From: Lumbricus terrestris
Taxonomy: Eukaryota; Annelida; Clitellata; Crassiclitellata; Lumbricidae
Assembly: GCA_949752735.1 (NCBI GenBank)
Contig: OX457037.1
Coordinates: forward strand, 39,646,296 to 39,710,295
Length of the DNA: 64,000 nucleotides
Direction: 5' to 3'
In this document: positions 12,751 to 24,100 of the stretch, in pieces
Position numbering within the stretch: the first letter of the stretch is position 1
Layout: every line of letters begins with the position of its first letter
Position numbers and translations under genes: made by a program
Notes under the pieces: generated by a model
What the model was told of the DNA's origin: nothing
Seen by the model: only the letters and a program-made list of their open reading frames with translations
Databases searched by the model: none

Positions 12751-13638
12751 AGCTTTCTCTGTACCAGATGAGCCTGCAGCAACAGCTGCTGTTCTGACCA
12801 AGCAAGGGGTCATGTCAAACTCACAGTAATAGGCAGTGGGCTGGGTCTAGAGTTTGGACAACCATACCTGTGAAAGATACTAATATATTTTCAAAACTTT
12901 ACATCATCCAGACTAAGATAACAAAATTAAACTTGCAAATAACCGTAAGATATTTTTAGACTTACAACCTAAATGTGTACATCAACCAATAAAATCCAAC
13001 ATTTACATTCGATATTTAAATCGCCACTACCAATTAAATTCAACAATTACAGGATACATTTAAGTGACTCAAAATGGCTGATTTAGACAGCAAACTTGAC
13101 CTATTACTTAATTAATTACATTTATATGATCGTTTCGATGAATATCACTTTAAGAAACTATTTCATGGATGAAATAGATTGAAACGGTAAAAGATTGTTC
13201 ATATTTCTCCTCCAACAATCCCATTTAAAGGCACAACCTGATGATGTACCATTTTGGCAGTATTTTCCTTCTTCTATAGACGACAATTGTTTACGTTCTA
13301 GCTATCTAGCAGATCGAAGTATTAAAAAATTATGGTTCCTTCATTTTATGTATAAATTTTTCAAAAACTTCTGCTCTGTCTGCCATAATTGTCACAATTT
13401 TGGGCTCAAAATAAAAATGTGATTAAAATATTTTTATAATGTGTACTTGTAAAATGAAAAAGTAAAAAATAGATGTTGGGTACCCACATCTTCTTTTGTC
13501 TTAGTCAGGGCACATGTGATGTGAATATCGTTAATGCATAAAATTTATATAGTGCTCCTTCATGAAGCACCACACAGTGGCACTCACAGCAGCAGCCAAA
13601 GAGAATGGTCTTTGAGCAACTGGTGGAAAGCAAGCAGG

Positions 13639-14093
13639 TGACACGAAACGGAGTATCCCCCTGAAAGCTATCCGGGGGGATAAATTAGATAAAATTAATC
13701 TACCCCCAGATGGAATTAACCCGTCTATAATACTATCCGGGGGGATAAACTTCTATCCCCTTTTTTAAAAAACGCGCATAATAAAAAAAATTATGCTGTA
13801 ATCAAAATTTAAAGTGACTAATTGTTTGAAGTGCCCTAAGCAATGCTCAGATAAAGGCAACTCGAATTTATTTAGTGACTCTGAGTGTTCTTAAGTGTTT
13901 TAAATGTTTTAAGTGCTCTAAAAACAGGGCAAAACAAATTATTTAGTAGGAATAAACATACCTGTTAGTGTCATTGTTCAAAACAAAGCAGATGAAAATT
14001 AATTTGCAAAAAAATACACGCGGGAGCGGTTTTCTCGACTTTTTTTTAATTTGGGGGATACAATTAATACGGGGGATACTCTATTTCGTGACA
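13639..14093. mobile_element. Non-autonomous DNA transposon, 455 bp, possible 4-bp TSD
   Basis: TIRs TGACACGAAACGGAGTATCC (left) and, reading inward from the right, TGTCACGAAATAGAGTATCC, both running into CCCC. CAGG flanks both ends (13635-13638, 14094-14097). The interior has repeated CCGGGGGGATAAA/TATCCCC blocks in both orientations. No coding frame. Confidence 0.75.
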
Positions 14094-14097
14094 CAGG

Positions 14098-14724
14098 CAT
14101 TATAAAATTATAGACATTGATGTTAGTAAGCACATGTATTTGTTTTTAAAAAAATGACCCAAGATATGACAAGTACAAAATTGTTGACCTTTCATAAACG
14201 TCCATAAAATTAATCCTTCACTTCTTACAACTAAAAATGTAAAACTCATTCGTTTATGAAACAATTCTAAACTTTTGTATTCAGTCTAGTACTAATTTCT
14301 GTGCTAAAATTCATGGAAACTAATCCCTTTGTCAGGGCCTTTGAAGTTATACATGTGGAATTGGGGGCTTCTTGGTCATGTGGAAAAGCTTGAAACAGTT
14401 GTTTTGTCCTGTCCAAATCACTATGCTTTGCTTATGAAGGAACCCAGAAAAGTTGCACAGTCAGAACACACTAAGTTTTTTACATGTCATTCGTACTTGC
14501 ATATTATACATGTTAAGAAGTAGCTTCTCCCTTGGGTCCATCTGGAATGACACATCTGCCACGCATCTCTGTCTAGGCCCATCCATTTTGCTGTGTGGCA
14601 GAACAAAATCCTCTTATACTTGGCAGTTGTAACTACAACATACCCACTGACTAAGCGCTCGTCACTCTTAACAGAGGGAGGAAAACTGTCCGTGAGTGTA
14701 ACGACATTCTCTTAGACGTAAAAT
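14098..14724. other. Intergenic DNA, no recognised feature
   Basis: Between the 13.6-kb transposon and the MOGS 3' end I see only AT-rich sequence without conserved coding or repeat structure. Confidence 0.5.
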
Positions 14725-14730
14725 TTTATT
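14725..14730 (-). terminator. MOGS polyadenylation signal AATAAA
   Basis: TTTATT on + is AATAAA on the gene strand, starting only 15 nt after the stop codon (14748-14746). If used, the MOGS 3' UTR is very short, about 30-40 nt. Confidence 0.6.
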
Positions 14731-14745
14731 TTAGCAGTAAGAAAG

Positions 14746-17700
14746 CTAGTATTGCTCTGCCATTATGGATACGACCAGAGCAGACCACCCGGTGAACGGG
14801 TGGCTACCTTTACCCATTCCAGTCATGTCGTCGTACTGTTCCCATATGTATCCGGTCTTTCGATACTGGCTGAAGATGTTCTCGACGAGATTGGTCCGTA
14901 ACTCATGATAGGTGGCGCTAGCAGTGTCCTGATGTGGGCCGGGCAGATTTGCAAAATGATAGAGTGCGTCCAGGGCAAGGTAGTTGATGTTCACCCAGAT
15001 TGCACCTCTCCAGTAAGGCGGGTCGTGTTCAGTGTTGTGCTTGCCGTACGTCGGTGAACTCTTGGCCAACGATCTCAGTCCAAATGGCGTCCAGAGCAGA
15101 CCTGGGTCTTTCAGGTCGCGCAAAATTATGCCGAGCTTTGCCGAGTCTGGGCGGACGATCTTCAGAAGGAATGGAAAGAGGCTGACGTAGCCGAACTCGG
15201 AATCGACGTATTGAAGACTGGGTTCACGCTTTACCACCCGTTCTTTCTCTCTTGGCTGGTTTGGAGGAGGTCTCTGTCCTGGCTGGAGATTTTTCGGCTG
15301 CGGAGGTCGTTCGAGTTTGACGTTATCGGTGTGTAGACCGTAGTCGCTGTAGCGTTGTTTCCTCTCCGACCAGTGGAGTTGGTCGAGCCGATCGTTGTCT
15401 GTCAGAAGCACGTGCTGTCTTTCGTATTCGGCCCATGACTCGTTCACACTCCTGGCAATGTCGGCCATAACGCCCGAGGCCAGTGCCATCCAACACCGCA
15501 GGTCAAGGTGACGTTCCTCGCTTGTTGGGTGAGATGCTCTTGGGTAGTCGTCAAGCCCTGAAGTCAAAGTTTTCGGATTAAGTTCCCGCGTGCTCGTAGC
15601 GTTACGACCGCGCCACTGATACGAAGAGTACACTGTCCCAGCTTGCGTTCGATTGAACCAACTGTACCAGGCTTTCAGTCGGGGAAACAGCCTCTCTAGG
15701 TACTGTTGATCTTTCGAGGCACCGCTGTTCTTCAGTTCTTTCACTATGTTCTTCAGCGGCAGAAAGAACGTCGGAGGATTTGCATACTCGTTGTTCTGAA
15801 CAACAAATTCCTGTGGGACCTTAGCTCTTGCCTCTAGACCAAGTATCAGTTCTCGTGGAATCCAACCTTCTGTGTTCACCAGATCAAACCAATGACCAAT
15901 GATATCCAACGAAATTGGCAAGCTCCAGCGACTGATCAGGATGTTGTGAAAGCCCTCGTCCCACAGAAATCCCCTTGGAAAGAAGGATCGAGATGGAACG
16001 CCGGTGTACAGCGGTGCATCCCAGTAGGCGACCGGGTTCGGGAGAAACCGCGACCGTACGATGGAACTGCCGTAGAAATAACCTATTCCACCAATCATAT
16101 TACTGAGTGCAGCCTTCGCAAATATCACGTGTTCGTCGTCATAGCCTTTGCTCTTCAGGGAAAACACGTTATCAAACCGACTATCAAAGGCAGTGTAATG
16201 TTTGGCGATCTCGCCTCGAAAGACGTCGCCAATCATGCGTTCCTGTCGATTCGAAACGCTGTCCGACTCAAAGGCAATGTCCATCTCATAGGGAATGTTT
16301 ACGGTCAGCTGACTAACAATGAAGTTGGCTTGCGACTCCGGGAAACCGTCTGGCAGATTCCGGCCTACGAGACCGGCAAATCTGGCTTCGGCGTCCTTCT
16401 GGACTTGGTAATAGCGCAGTCCGTTCATCAGAGCATCCTTCAGTTGGTCGAGACCAGGACTGTAGCCGACTAAGTAGTTGTACTTGACCGACTTGTCTAG
16501 CTTTGGAAAAATCAGCTGGAATGATCCTAAATCATCCGATCGTCCACGGATACCGGCAACGCGATCGCTAGCGAGGTTGGCCGCAATCTGACCTTGTCCG
16601 TCGGTTGCCATGTAGACGAACAACGAGACAACCACCTTCTCCTGTCCTGGCTACAAAATAATTCAAAATGATATCATGGTAAGTGAGTAAGCATTGTCTT
16701 TATTACTCCACTTGCAAATGCACAACGGGACATAGAACGTTATTATGATGCACCAAAGTAATAATTGGTAATAAAACGTACAAATTAAATCGCAAGTTTA
16801 ATAAAATTACTAAAATGTTGGCATCAAACAAGTCATCTATATACAGCATTCTGGTGATAAATCCCTTTCAAATCAACAAATCACAGCGTGGTAACTCTAG
16901 ATTATGTGAACGAGGCGTAAGGGAGTATCCAGTGACTCGTTCTGGCGGGAGAGGAAATTATTAGCATTACCATCATGAACTGTGAAATAAACAAGCTATA
17001 CTTCAAACAAAACAGAGCAGAATAAGAAATGAAGACTGTAGGATGGGCTTAACCCTTTAATGCCGAGATGGTAGTAAATGGTATGGGAAATCCTATACCC
17101 TCCGGCATTAAAGGGTTAAAGGGCATTATGACAACAGCACAAACAGCACATAGTTTCGCAAGGACATTTTACTACATGCTTATTTAGACTACTTCTTAAG
17201 CTGAAAGAATCAAGAATATTCCCTTAAATGTTTTTACACAAGAATAAGATAATTTTTAACAGAGAGTTAGAAGTTTCACACTCCAATCGAAAAGTTCACC
17301 CACAAAACTCGTCACTCTGCTGATCCTTACCCTCGGTTTGAGCTGTATTCGGGCAGACCAGTCGCCCCCGTGCTGGCCACCCGGTCTCTTGACAAACTGC
17401 GTTGAGATGGTGAAATATTGGTCTGTGATTTCCTGAAGACCGAAGTTGTAGCCGTCGTGAGCAATCCAACCGTACGTCTGAAGACCGTCTGCCTGGTCAC
17501 ACCAATGTCGGATGGTCGGAGGACTCTGGTTGATGAACTGCGTCATCCACATCAGACCTGCGCATATATTCCAAATGGACTCGATTTCACATAATGGTAT
17601 ATTATTTATAGAACAAGAACCGTTTTTGTGCATGCCAGTAAAATGCGTTGCTTTCTAGCTCAGACTTGACTACTGTAACTCACTTCTTATTTAGCATCAC

Positions 17701-18806
17701 AAACACAGATCTGCACAAACTACAAATGGTTCGCAAATAATTCTACAGCCTGACAGGAGCCATCCATTACAAAGGTACCTAAAATCAGCATAATTATAAT
17801 GCCAATTATGCACAGCATTCATTGTGACTGGTATTAGATTGCCATCAAGCAAATATAATTCACAAGTTACTATTCATTTGTTCATTCAGAGCACTTATAT
17901 AGCGCATCTACAAGATAACTACCATACCATAAATCATGGCTTTCCTGTATAATATCACACTTCAACAGCTAATGATTTCTATTTTACTTGAAGAGACCAG
18001 TGATTGACGCCGTTGGCATTATTATCATAACGACACCACAGATGTAACACATTATTTCAGATACTTGTAAAAGCTAAGGTAATCCAATTGATCATTTAGA
18101 AGAAGCCTAACTAAAGGACCTGGCTATAGAAAGTGAAAGATTTGCATTTCAGTAGCTGCCTGCTACATATGTCAGCCTCACAACTTCTCACAGAAAGCAT
18201 TGGATGTTAGAAAAACACACAAAAAATACCCCTATGAGAACCAAATCATTTGTGACTTTTATGAAAAAGGTTCAGTTTCCTAGGTACTTACAGAAAATGC
18301 TAGTCTAAATCCATAACTGCCAGACTAATAAGCTTACGCTTTAGTTCATTATCCGTCATTTTTTATTTGCCGCTAGCAAAAAATTTCAAATAAAAACTAA
18401 CACTTATATTTTTCCAAGATCTAATCTTACCAAACACAGGAGAATGGGGGCTGCGTGTCTTCAGGCCAAAATACAATCCCGACCGGAAGGTTCCCCAGAA
18501 TCTTTCTGGATCCATGGCACTGGATGTCATCTCTGTCGTAATGAGCTTCGGAGCATCAAGAGGGGTACGCACCAAGTTCTGCAGCCAGGAATCGTACCAA
18601 AAATAGGCAGCAATGGAAACCATTATAATGAGACCCGCTGAAACGGCCAAGAAGATGGCACTGTTCATTTTCATCGTCATCTGGTCATGCTTCTTCTTTT
18701 TCTGCGACAGCTTCTGTCGGATTCCGTCGTTTATCGGTCCGGAGGCTGGGCCGTCTCCTCCTTTGTCATGTTTTCCGTGCTTCACGCCAGCGGCTTTTCT
18801 TGCCAT
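14746..18806 (-). CDS. MOGS: Mannosyl-oligosaccharide glucosidase (processing alpha-glucosidase I), GH63
   Basis: Removes the outermost alpha-1,2-linked glucose from Glc3Man9GlcNAc2 on new glycoproteins in the ER lumen, the first N-glycan trimming step. Three exons on -: 18806-18431, 17557-17331, 16650-14746; borders are GT/AG, phases join, total 836 codons with stop, very near the human length. Residues 1-48 are a basic cytosolic tail, about 50-70 form one membrane anchor (type II topology), then comes the luminal enzyme: WGTFRSGLYFGLKTRSP, YGWIAHDGYNFG, EFVKRPGGQHGGDW (Q-FVKRPGGQHGGDW in this copy), FFPRGFLWDEGFH, GLDDYPRASHP, HLDLRCW, EHDPPYWRGAIWVNINYL and the C-terminal WEQYDD. These match animal MOGS block by block, including acidic residues around the catalytic cleft. 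The large third exon encodes about three quarters of the protein. Intron 1 (17558-18430) has only a possible SINE scrap; intron 2 has a TTAA-bounded palindrome. Confidence 0.97.
17049..17119. mobile_element. Short TTAA-bounded palindromic element, copy 2 (MOGS intron 2)
   Basis: 71 bp, TTAACCCTTTAATGCCGAGA at one end and TCCGGCATTAAAGGGTTAA at the other: 17 of the terminal bases pair. The interior GGTATGGGAAATCCTATACC is itself near-palindromic. Best preserved of the three copies. Confidence 0.8.
17878..17925 (-). repeat. Possible SINE family A tail fragment
   Basis: GAGCACTTATATAGCGC and ACAAGATAACTAC resemble the tail side of family A (compare GCACGTTTTATAGCGCCC and CAAGATAACTACGCAGAGG at 40.5 kb). 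Short and diverged. Confidence 0.4.
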
Positions 18807-20368
18807 CTTTGCAATTAATCGACGATACTTTCAAAAATCTATTTTAAGAAAAAGGCATTTTTTAAAATCATTACCGATTGAAATGTATAAAGTACAATTT
18901 TCTCTGTTCAAAACAATCCAAAGCAATGGGTATCATGATAATCATGTACTACTGGAACTCTGCCCCACGAACCCAGTAGTTAGTACGAAATCTACTTCGC
19001 TCATTCACCCTTCCTCCCCAAAAAACACTCTCGAAACTTTATATCTAAGAATGTTTTACATAGATGTTTACTAAATGCTAGAGTAAATAAGTCATCATAA
19101 ACTCAAACAAACTTTAAAAAGTTAATTAAATATCTAAAGAAGCAGCATTTTGTCTGCTCCTTTTAATTGGTTAAATGAGGGTACAACACAATACAATCTG
19201 TGAACTGCAGACAGGAGGATGGGCTCCACATGTGCATGTTTCACACTGTCTCCTCGGCTTGACCTCCCACCACAATCTTATTACATTACACATAAGTCTG
19301 CCACCATAGGAACTTTTAGCTTTCAGTGCATTGGTTTGATCACTGATACAAATATCTGTTCTTAACAACAATTAAAAGAATTTGTGCTAGCATAGAGTTT
19401 GGCTTCCAGGAGTGATCATATACAAATTTTCAAATATAATTACAATACATTGCAATAATTTTGTGCCAAATGTAGGTTTTTGAAGCACTTGACTGACTTA
19501 AGCCACCATGACCATTATTTTGAAAGCCAAATGCTCTTGACAATAACGTAGATTTAATTTAATTTTAATCACGGATTGCTTTTTTACGAAAAGTAACAAA
19601 CCGCTTCTGTTGTGTGTAAATGGAGGAATTTCGCAAATGCCGTCTACACAGTTTTACTTTACACATACCCATGATTACAATAAATGTTTACAACAGCAAA
19701 TCAATTACTTCCTTCAGACTTTGATCACATGCAAAAAATTGGTTGCGTCTGCGATGTCCAGGCCTCGCAAGCAAAACTTCATGTGCAAAATGAATAATTT
19801 CAACAAGTACTTTACGTGACCTTTACCACAAGGAAAGGCGATTTGACCTGATGTCTTCATGCAAACCTCAATCTCACCATGCATCAACTGTGCATAGGGC
19901 AGTTCAAAGGCTGTGGTGGCTCGCTTTAACAACACAATCTGGATAGTTTTGCTGAAGCCACGTCACGATTCAAACCTCGAGCAGTCAAGACAGAATTTTC
20001 CTCAAGCTGAAATGTTTTTGCAGTGCTCCACTAAGCCACAGTATTAGTTCAAATATAAAATTTATTTATTCGAGCAAATTAGTCTTCAACTCTTACCAAG
20101 ACTATTATCTTCACATTTTGCACGACAAACAGCATGCAAGTGAACGAGTAGGTGACCGCGCCATCTTGCGAAAGATCAGGTATGTGGCTGATAATTTTTT
20201 TATTAAATTTTGTGATGACTGCATTATGTAGGCCTACGTCTTCAGCGAAAGCGACATTAATGGCGATAATTACTTTTTATGTATATTCGTTTTATTCAAT
20301 AAACAACAGACAGAACGCTGTAGGTTTACATTAACAGTATGGCTGCTTAAAGCTTATGGTCAAAATAG
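18807..20368. other. MOGS upstream/intergenic DNA, no gene seen
   Basis: Contains the MOGS 5' UTR and promoter by position. I cannot pick out a TATA box or CpG-rich core. Frames here have no conserved product. Confidence 0.5.
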
Positions 20369-20704
20369 TTAGTACATGTTTTTGAATAACATTCTTGGGA
20401 TAAAGTTTAACGAGTCTTTATTGGGGAGGATGAAATTGTGAGCCCTTTCCCTAAAGTTATATAATGGATCACGTTGTAGTGGAAAGAGGTTACGGAGGAC
20501 ATGAAGTTCGTTTCCCAGAACAGCTTTGAAAAGCACCTTATCAGACTCTTGAGCTAAAGTTTCTGCTGTAAGTGTATCAGGATGTAAGTAGCCGGCTCGT
20601 CTAAGTTTGTTCATGAGGCCCTCAAGACGGGATTTGTCCAATCCACTAGCCAGACCCCACCAAGCAGGGGAGGCAACTATAAGTCTATAACTGTCTTTCT
20701 GCAA
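20369..20704 (-). pseudogene. CR1/L2-like LINE ORF2 C-terminal fragment
   Basis: Frame on - with ASPAWWGLASGLDKSRLEGL, then the NLFPLQRDPLYNFRERAHNF block and a terminal RMLFKNMY. This is the usual C-terminus of CR1/L2-type reverse transcriptases of invertebrates (ASPAWWGF...HVLHNLLP...R-H-F...LFKNMY). No RT core upstream, so a 5'-truncated copy lying between the MOGS and SMYD5 promoters. Confidence 0.75.
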
Positions 20705-21164
20705 ACAGCAATGCTAAAGACAAACCGGTAACCAATAGGAAAACCTATTTGAGAAAATCAGGCAGTAGCCTAGGCTACATGTATCTTTCTTTCTTTGATC
20801 TTGCAACACTAAAGTGGGGAAGCCCAAATTCTTAACGCCGAATGGCAGAAATATGCTATGGAGAAAGTGGACTTTGATCGTCAGCCACAGTCCGCTTGGA
20901 ACTCCTGTGCTGCGTCCGTCTGCAGCTGTCGGGCTGACTGACCTCACCTCTGGTCACTGCAGCTAGGGAGATACAGGTGCATCTAAGATTCGCCTAGACT
21001 AGCATAAATATTTTTCAAAAATTTCACAGTCGGTCCTCCGTGCCACTCATCATAGGCCGGTGCATGTGGTGCATAAAGGCTCAGCCTAAGCTGACGCCTT
21101 TGTAATAGTTTTCCAATTCGGTGTTTTTTTATGTTGAATGTGTATCGTGGCTTAGACGTTTGAG
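20705..21164. other. SMYD5 upstream region
   Basis: 460 bp between the LINE fragment and the SMYD5 start codon. It should hold the promoter and 5' UTR; no clear core-promoter motif is visible. Confidence 0.4.
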
Positions 21165-24100
21165 ATGGCAGCTTGCAGTGATTTTGATATTGAAATTCGT
21201 CATGGGTTAGAGAAAAAGGTCTGTTGTTATCATAATGACGAATCTGTGTTATTATTTGTCGATTTATTTGTATCTTTAGTTTATTGGAATCGTGTTTCTT
21301 GTAATACTTATATTATCGCTCACCAGCCATGCTGCCATCATACGATACTGAGGTGTGCGCACTGAATTCTCGAAACAGTATTCAATTCAATTCATTTATT
21401 GTAACCAACCATCAACATACACAACAGACATAGTATAACATGCTTCACATTATCGGATGGTAACAAGGAAGGCCCTAAGGGATGAATATCCCGCTAACAG
21501 GGACACCTAATTACATATGCAATTTTAACAGGTGGCTAGACGGTTGACATAATGAATTGAACAATAGGCTAAAAGAACAGCATGAGATGACAATTAATGT
21601 AGTAAACTTAACTAAAGAACGCAAAACAAACACAACAAATAATAATAAAATAAAATCAGTGCCTACAAGGTTAAATATCTTTGCAGTCATTAACCAAGCA
21701 GTTGCGCAGTAATGTTTTTGCTCTTTGTAAACTGGAAGCTTGTTGAACATGACTAGGAAACGAGTTCCATATACCTGGTCCAGTATATTTAATATGGAAT
21801 CTTCTTGAGTTTAAACGAGCGGATATGGCTCGATAATGAGAGGAGTTCCTGGTGGAATAGCAGTGAATTTCAGATCCTTTTTGGAAATACCCTGCAAAGT
21901 TAAGGGGAAGAAGATCATGGGTGAACCGATACATAAAGACTCCTATCTGGAAAGTCATTATTTGGTGAAACTTTAATAAATTAAATGATTGAAATAAAGG
22001 ACTTGAGTGAATAAAAGGCTTAACTCCAGCTATGATACGTATTGCACGTTTTTGGAGAAGTACTAATTTATTGACCCTGGATTTATATGTAGATGCCCAA
22101 ACTAAATTACAGTATGAGAGATAAGGATATATTAATGAGTAGTACAATTTAACACGGATAGTGGGGGGGAGTATATGGGAAGTTCGACGAAGGATACCAA
22201 CACTTTTTGCAACCTTGGCAGAGATATATTTAATATGATCATTCCATGTGAGGTGTTGATCTATGTACACACCAAGAAATTTAGTGGAGCTAACCTGCGT
22301 TATGGAGGTATCATTGATAGACAGTTGCAATTCATTCTGGGGGCACATCTTTTTATTAGTTCGAAAGAGCATAAAGTTAGTTTTATCAATGTTTAAGGAG
22401 AGTCTATTAGCAGAGAACCATTCGGCTATGAAGATAAGTTCATTGTTTACTGTTTGCATTAGACTCTGGTAGGATTTATGAGAGTAGAAGACATTTGTAT
22501 CATCAGCAAACAAGATGAATGAAAGAGTAGGAGATATATTAGGCAAGTCATTAATGTATAGAAGAAAAAGCAAGGGTCCGAGATTAGAACCTTGGGGCAC
22601 ACCATATCTAACAACTCTAAAGTCTGAGATAGCTCCATTGCAGGAAACACACTGGAGACGTCTTTCGAGATAACTGGTAAACCAAGCTAATTGGATGCCT
22701 CTGATGCCATAATTAGCTAATTTTTTTAATAGGATCTCATGATTCACAGTATCGAAGGCCTTTGCTAAATCGAAGAAGATACCAATAGAATATTCATTGT
22801 TTTCAAAGGCCTTAGAAATTTTATCATACATATCAATTAAAGGCATAAAAGTAGATCGACCAGATTGAAAGCCATATTGGTATGGAAAAATAATATGAGA
22901 TTTTTCTACATATTTATTGAGCCTATCATGCATTATTTTTTCAAAATACTTGGCAAAAAAAGGAAGAATGGATATGGGCCTATAGTTAGAAGGGTTCTCC
23001 CTGTCACCCTTTCCTCGAGATTGATAGTTTTTTGCAAAAATCTCTTTTTAAAAATATTTTCCGAATATAGTATGCAGGATATTGGCCGAGTGAATGATAG
23101 TTTTCTGGTTTTTCGAACGCTTTGGTACTAAGACTGGTCCGCGAAACTTCGAGAAGTCCATTTTTTGTAGATTGACTATTTCTAAAGGACTGCTAGGCTT
23201 TGATTTTGCCACTCCGGGCCTCCCGCAGTCACTGGATATGCCAGTACCTATAAATTACATTGTCTCCATAACAGCATAATGTTACGGATGTTGTGTCAGC
23301 TCAATGTAGGATCTAGGCTACAATCTATCGAAGAATGGTCATTAATAATTACAGATCAGAAGACATGCTACAGCCTAAGTTTAAGACTGGAAGCAGCTTC
23401 AAGTGGAGTGCTTGGTAAAACCGACTTCTAGCATAGGATAATATTCACTCGTTGCTGAATCATTATTTTAACACATTTACCACCATGGCTATTATTACCG
23501 CTGCACCAAGCCACATACGCTAAATTATCAACACATGAATTTACTGGAAAAAATTATGTTTCATTTTGCTTTCAACCCGGTTCCACCTCACAACCACCAT
23601 AACCCCACTAAGCTTGGTATGCTTGCTGCTCAGTATGCTGTGTGATAATTCTGCACTCTGTGCTCTGACAATAATAAGCATTGTTTGCCATATAATTTCA
23701 GTTGAATTAAATGTCAGAGGTGCCTTCATTTTCATTTTATTTATAAAATTTGCAATGATCAGTGATCAATAGATCTTCATATCTATATGGCAGGTACAAT
23801 GCATTCAAATTTTATGTGCATAATGTATGTGGCTGATAATTACTTGGCAAAGTTTCACTGATTCACATCTGTGATATTTTCTATCAATGTTGACCAAATC
23901 TTACAAATGAGGTAAAGAAAAGAGATCGATTTTCATGCACAGTCGATCACTTCATGTGAATTCCAGCAGTTAGCATTCATAGTCTACTCGCACCAACCAA
24001 TGTAAAAAATCCGAGATTAGAAAAAGAAGTCTCACAAATTTCTCTCAATTGATCTTTCCTAGGGTCGTGGCCTGTTTGCAAGAAGAGACTTCAAGGCAGA

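Larger units (their letters stand above)
10850..13638. other. Intergenic KIF11-MOGS, left part: no gene seen
   Basis: Holds a TIR-bounded repeat at 11087-11515, a family B copy at 12058-12190 and a 70-bp tandem duplication at 12611-12750, annotated separately. The rest is AT-rich sequence with no conserved coding. Confidence 0.6.

Noticed and set aside
15892..16473. 193-codon + strand frame
   Set aside because: Antisense to the MOGS catalytic exon, whose identity is certain.
18613..19074. 153-codon + strand frame
   Set aside because: Antisense to MOGS exon 1 with no recognisable domain; the hydrophobic part mirrors the MOGS membrane segment.
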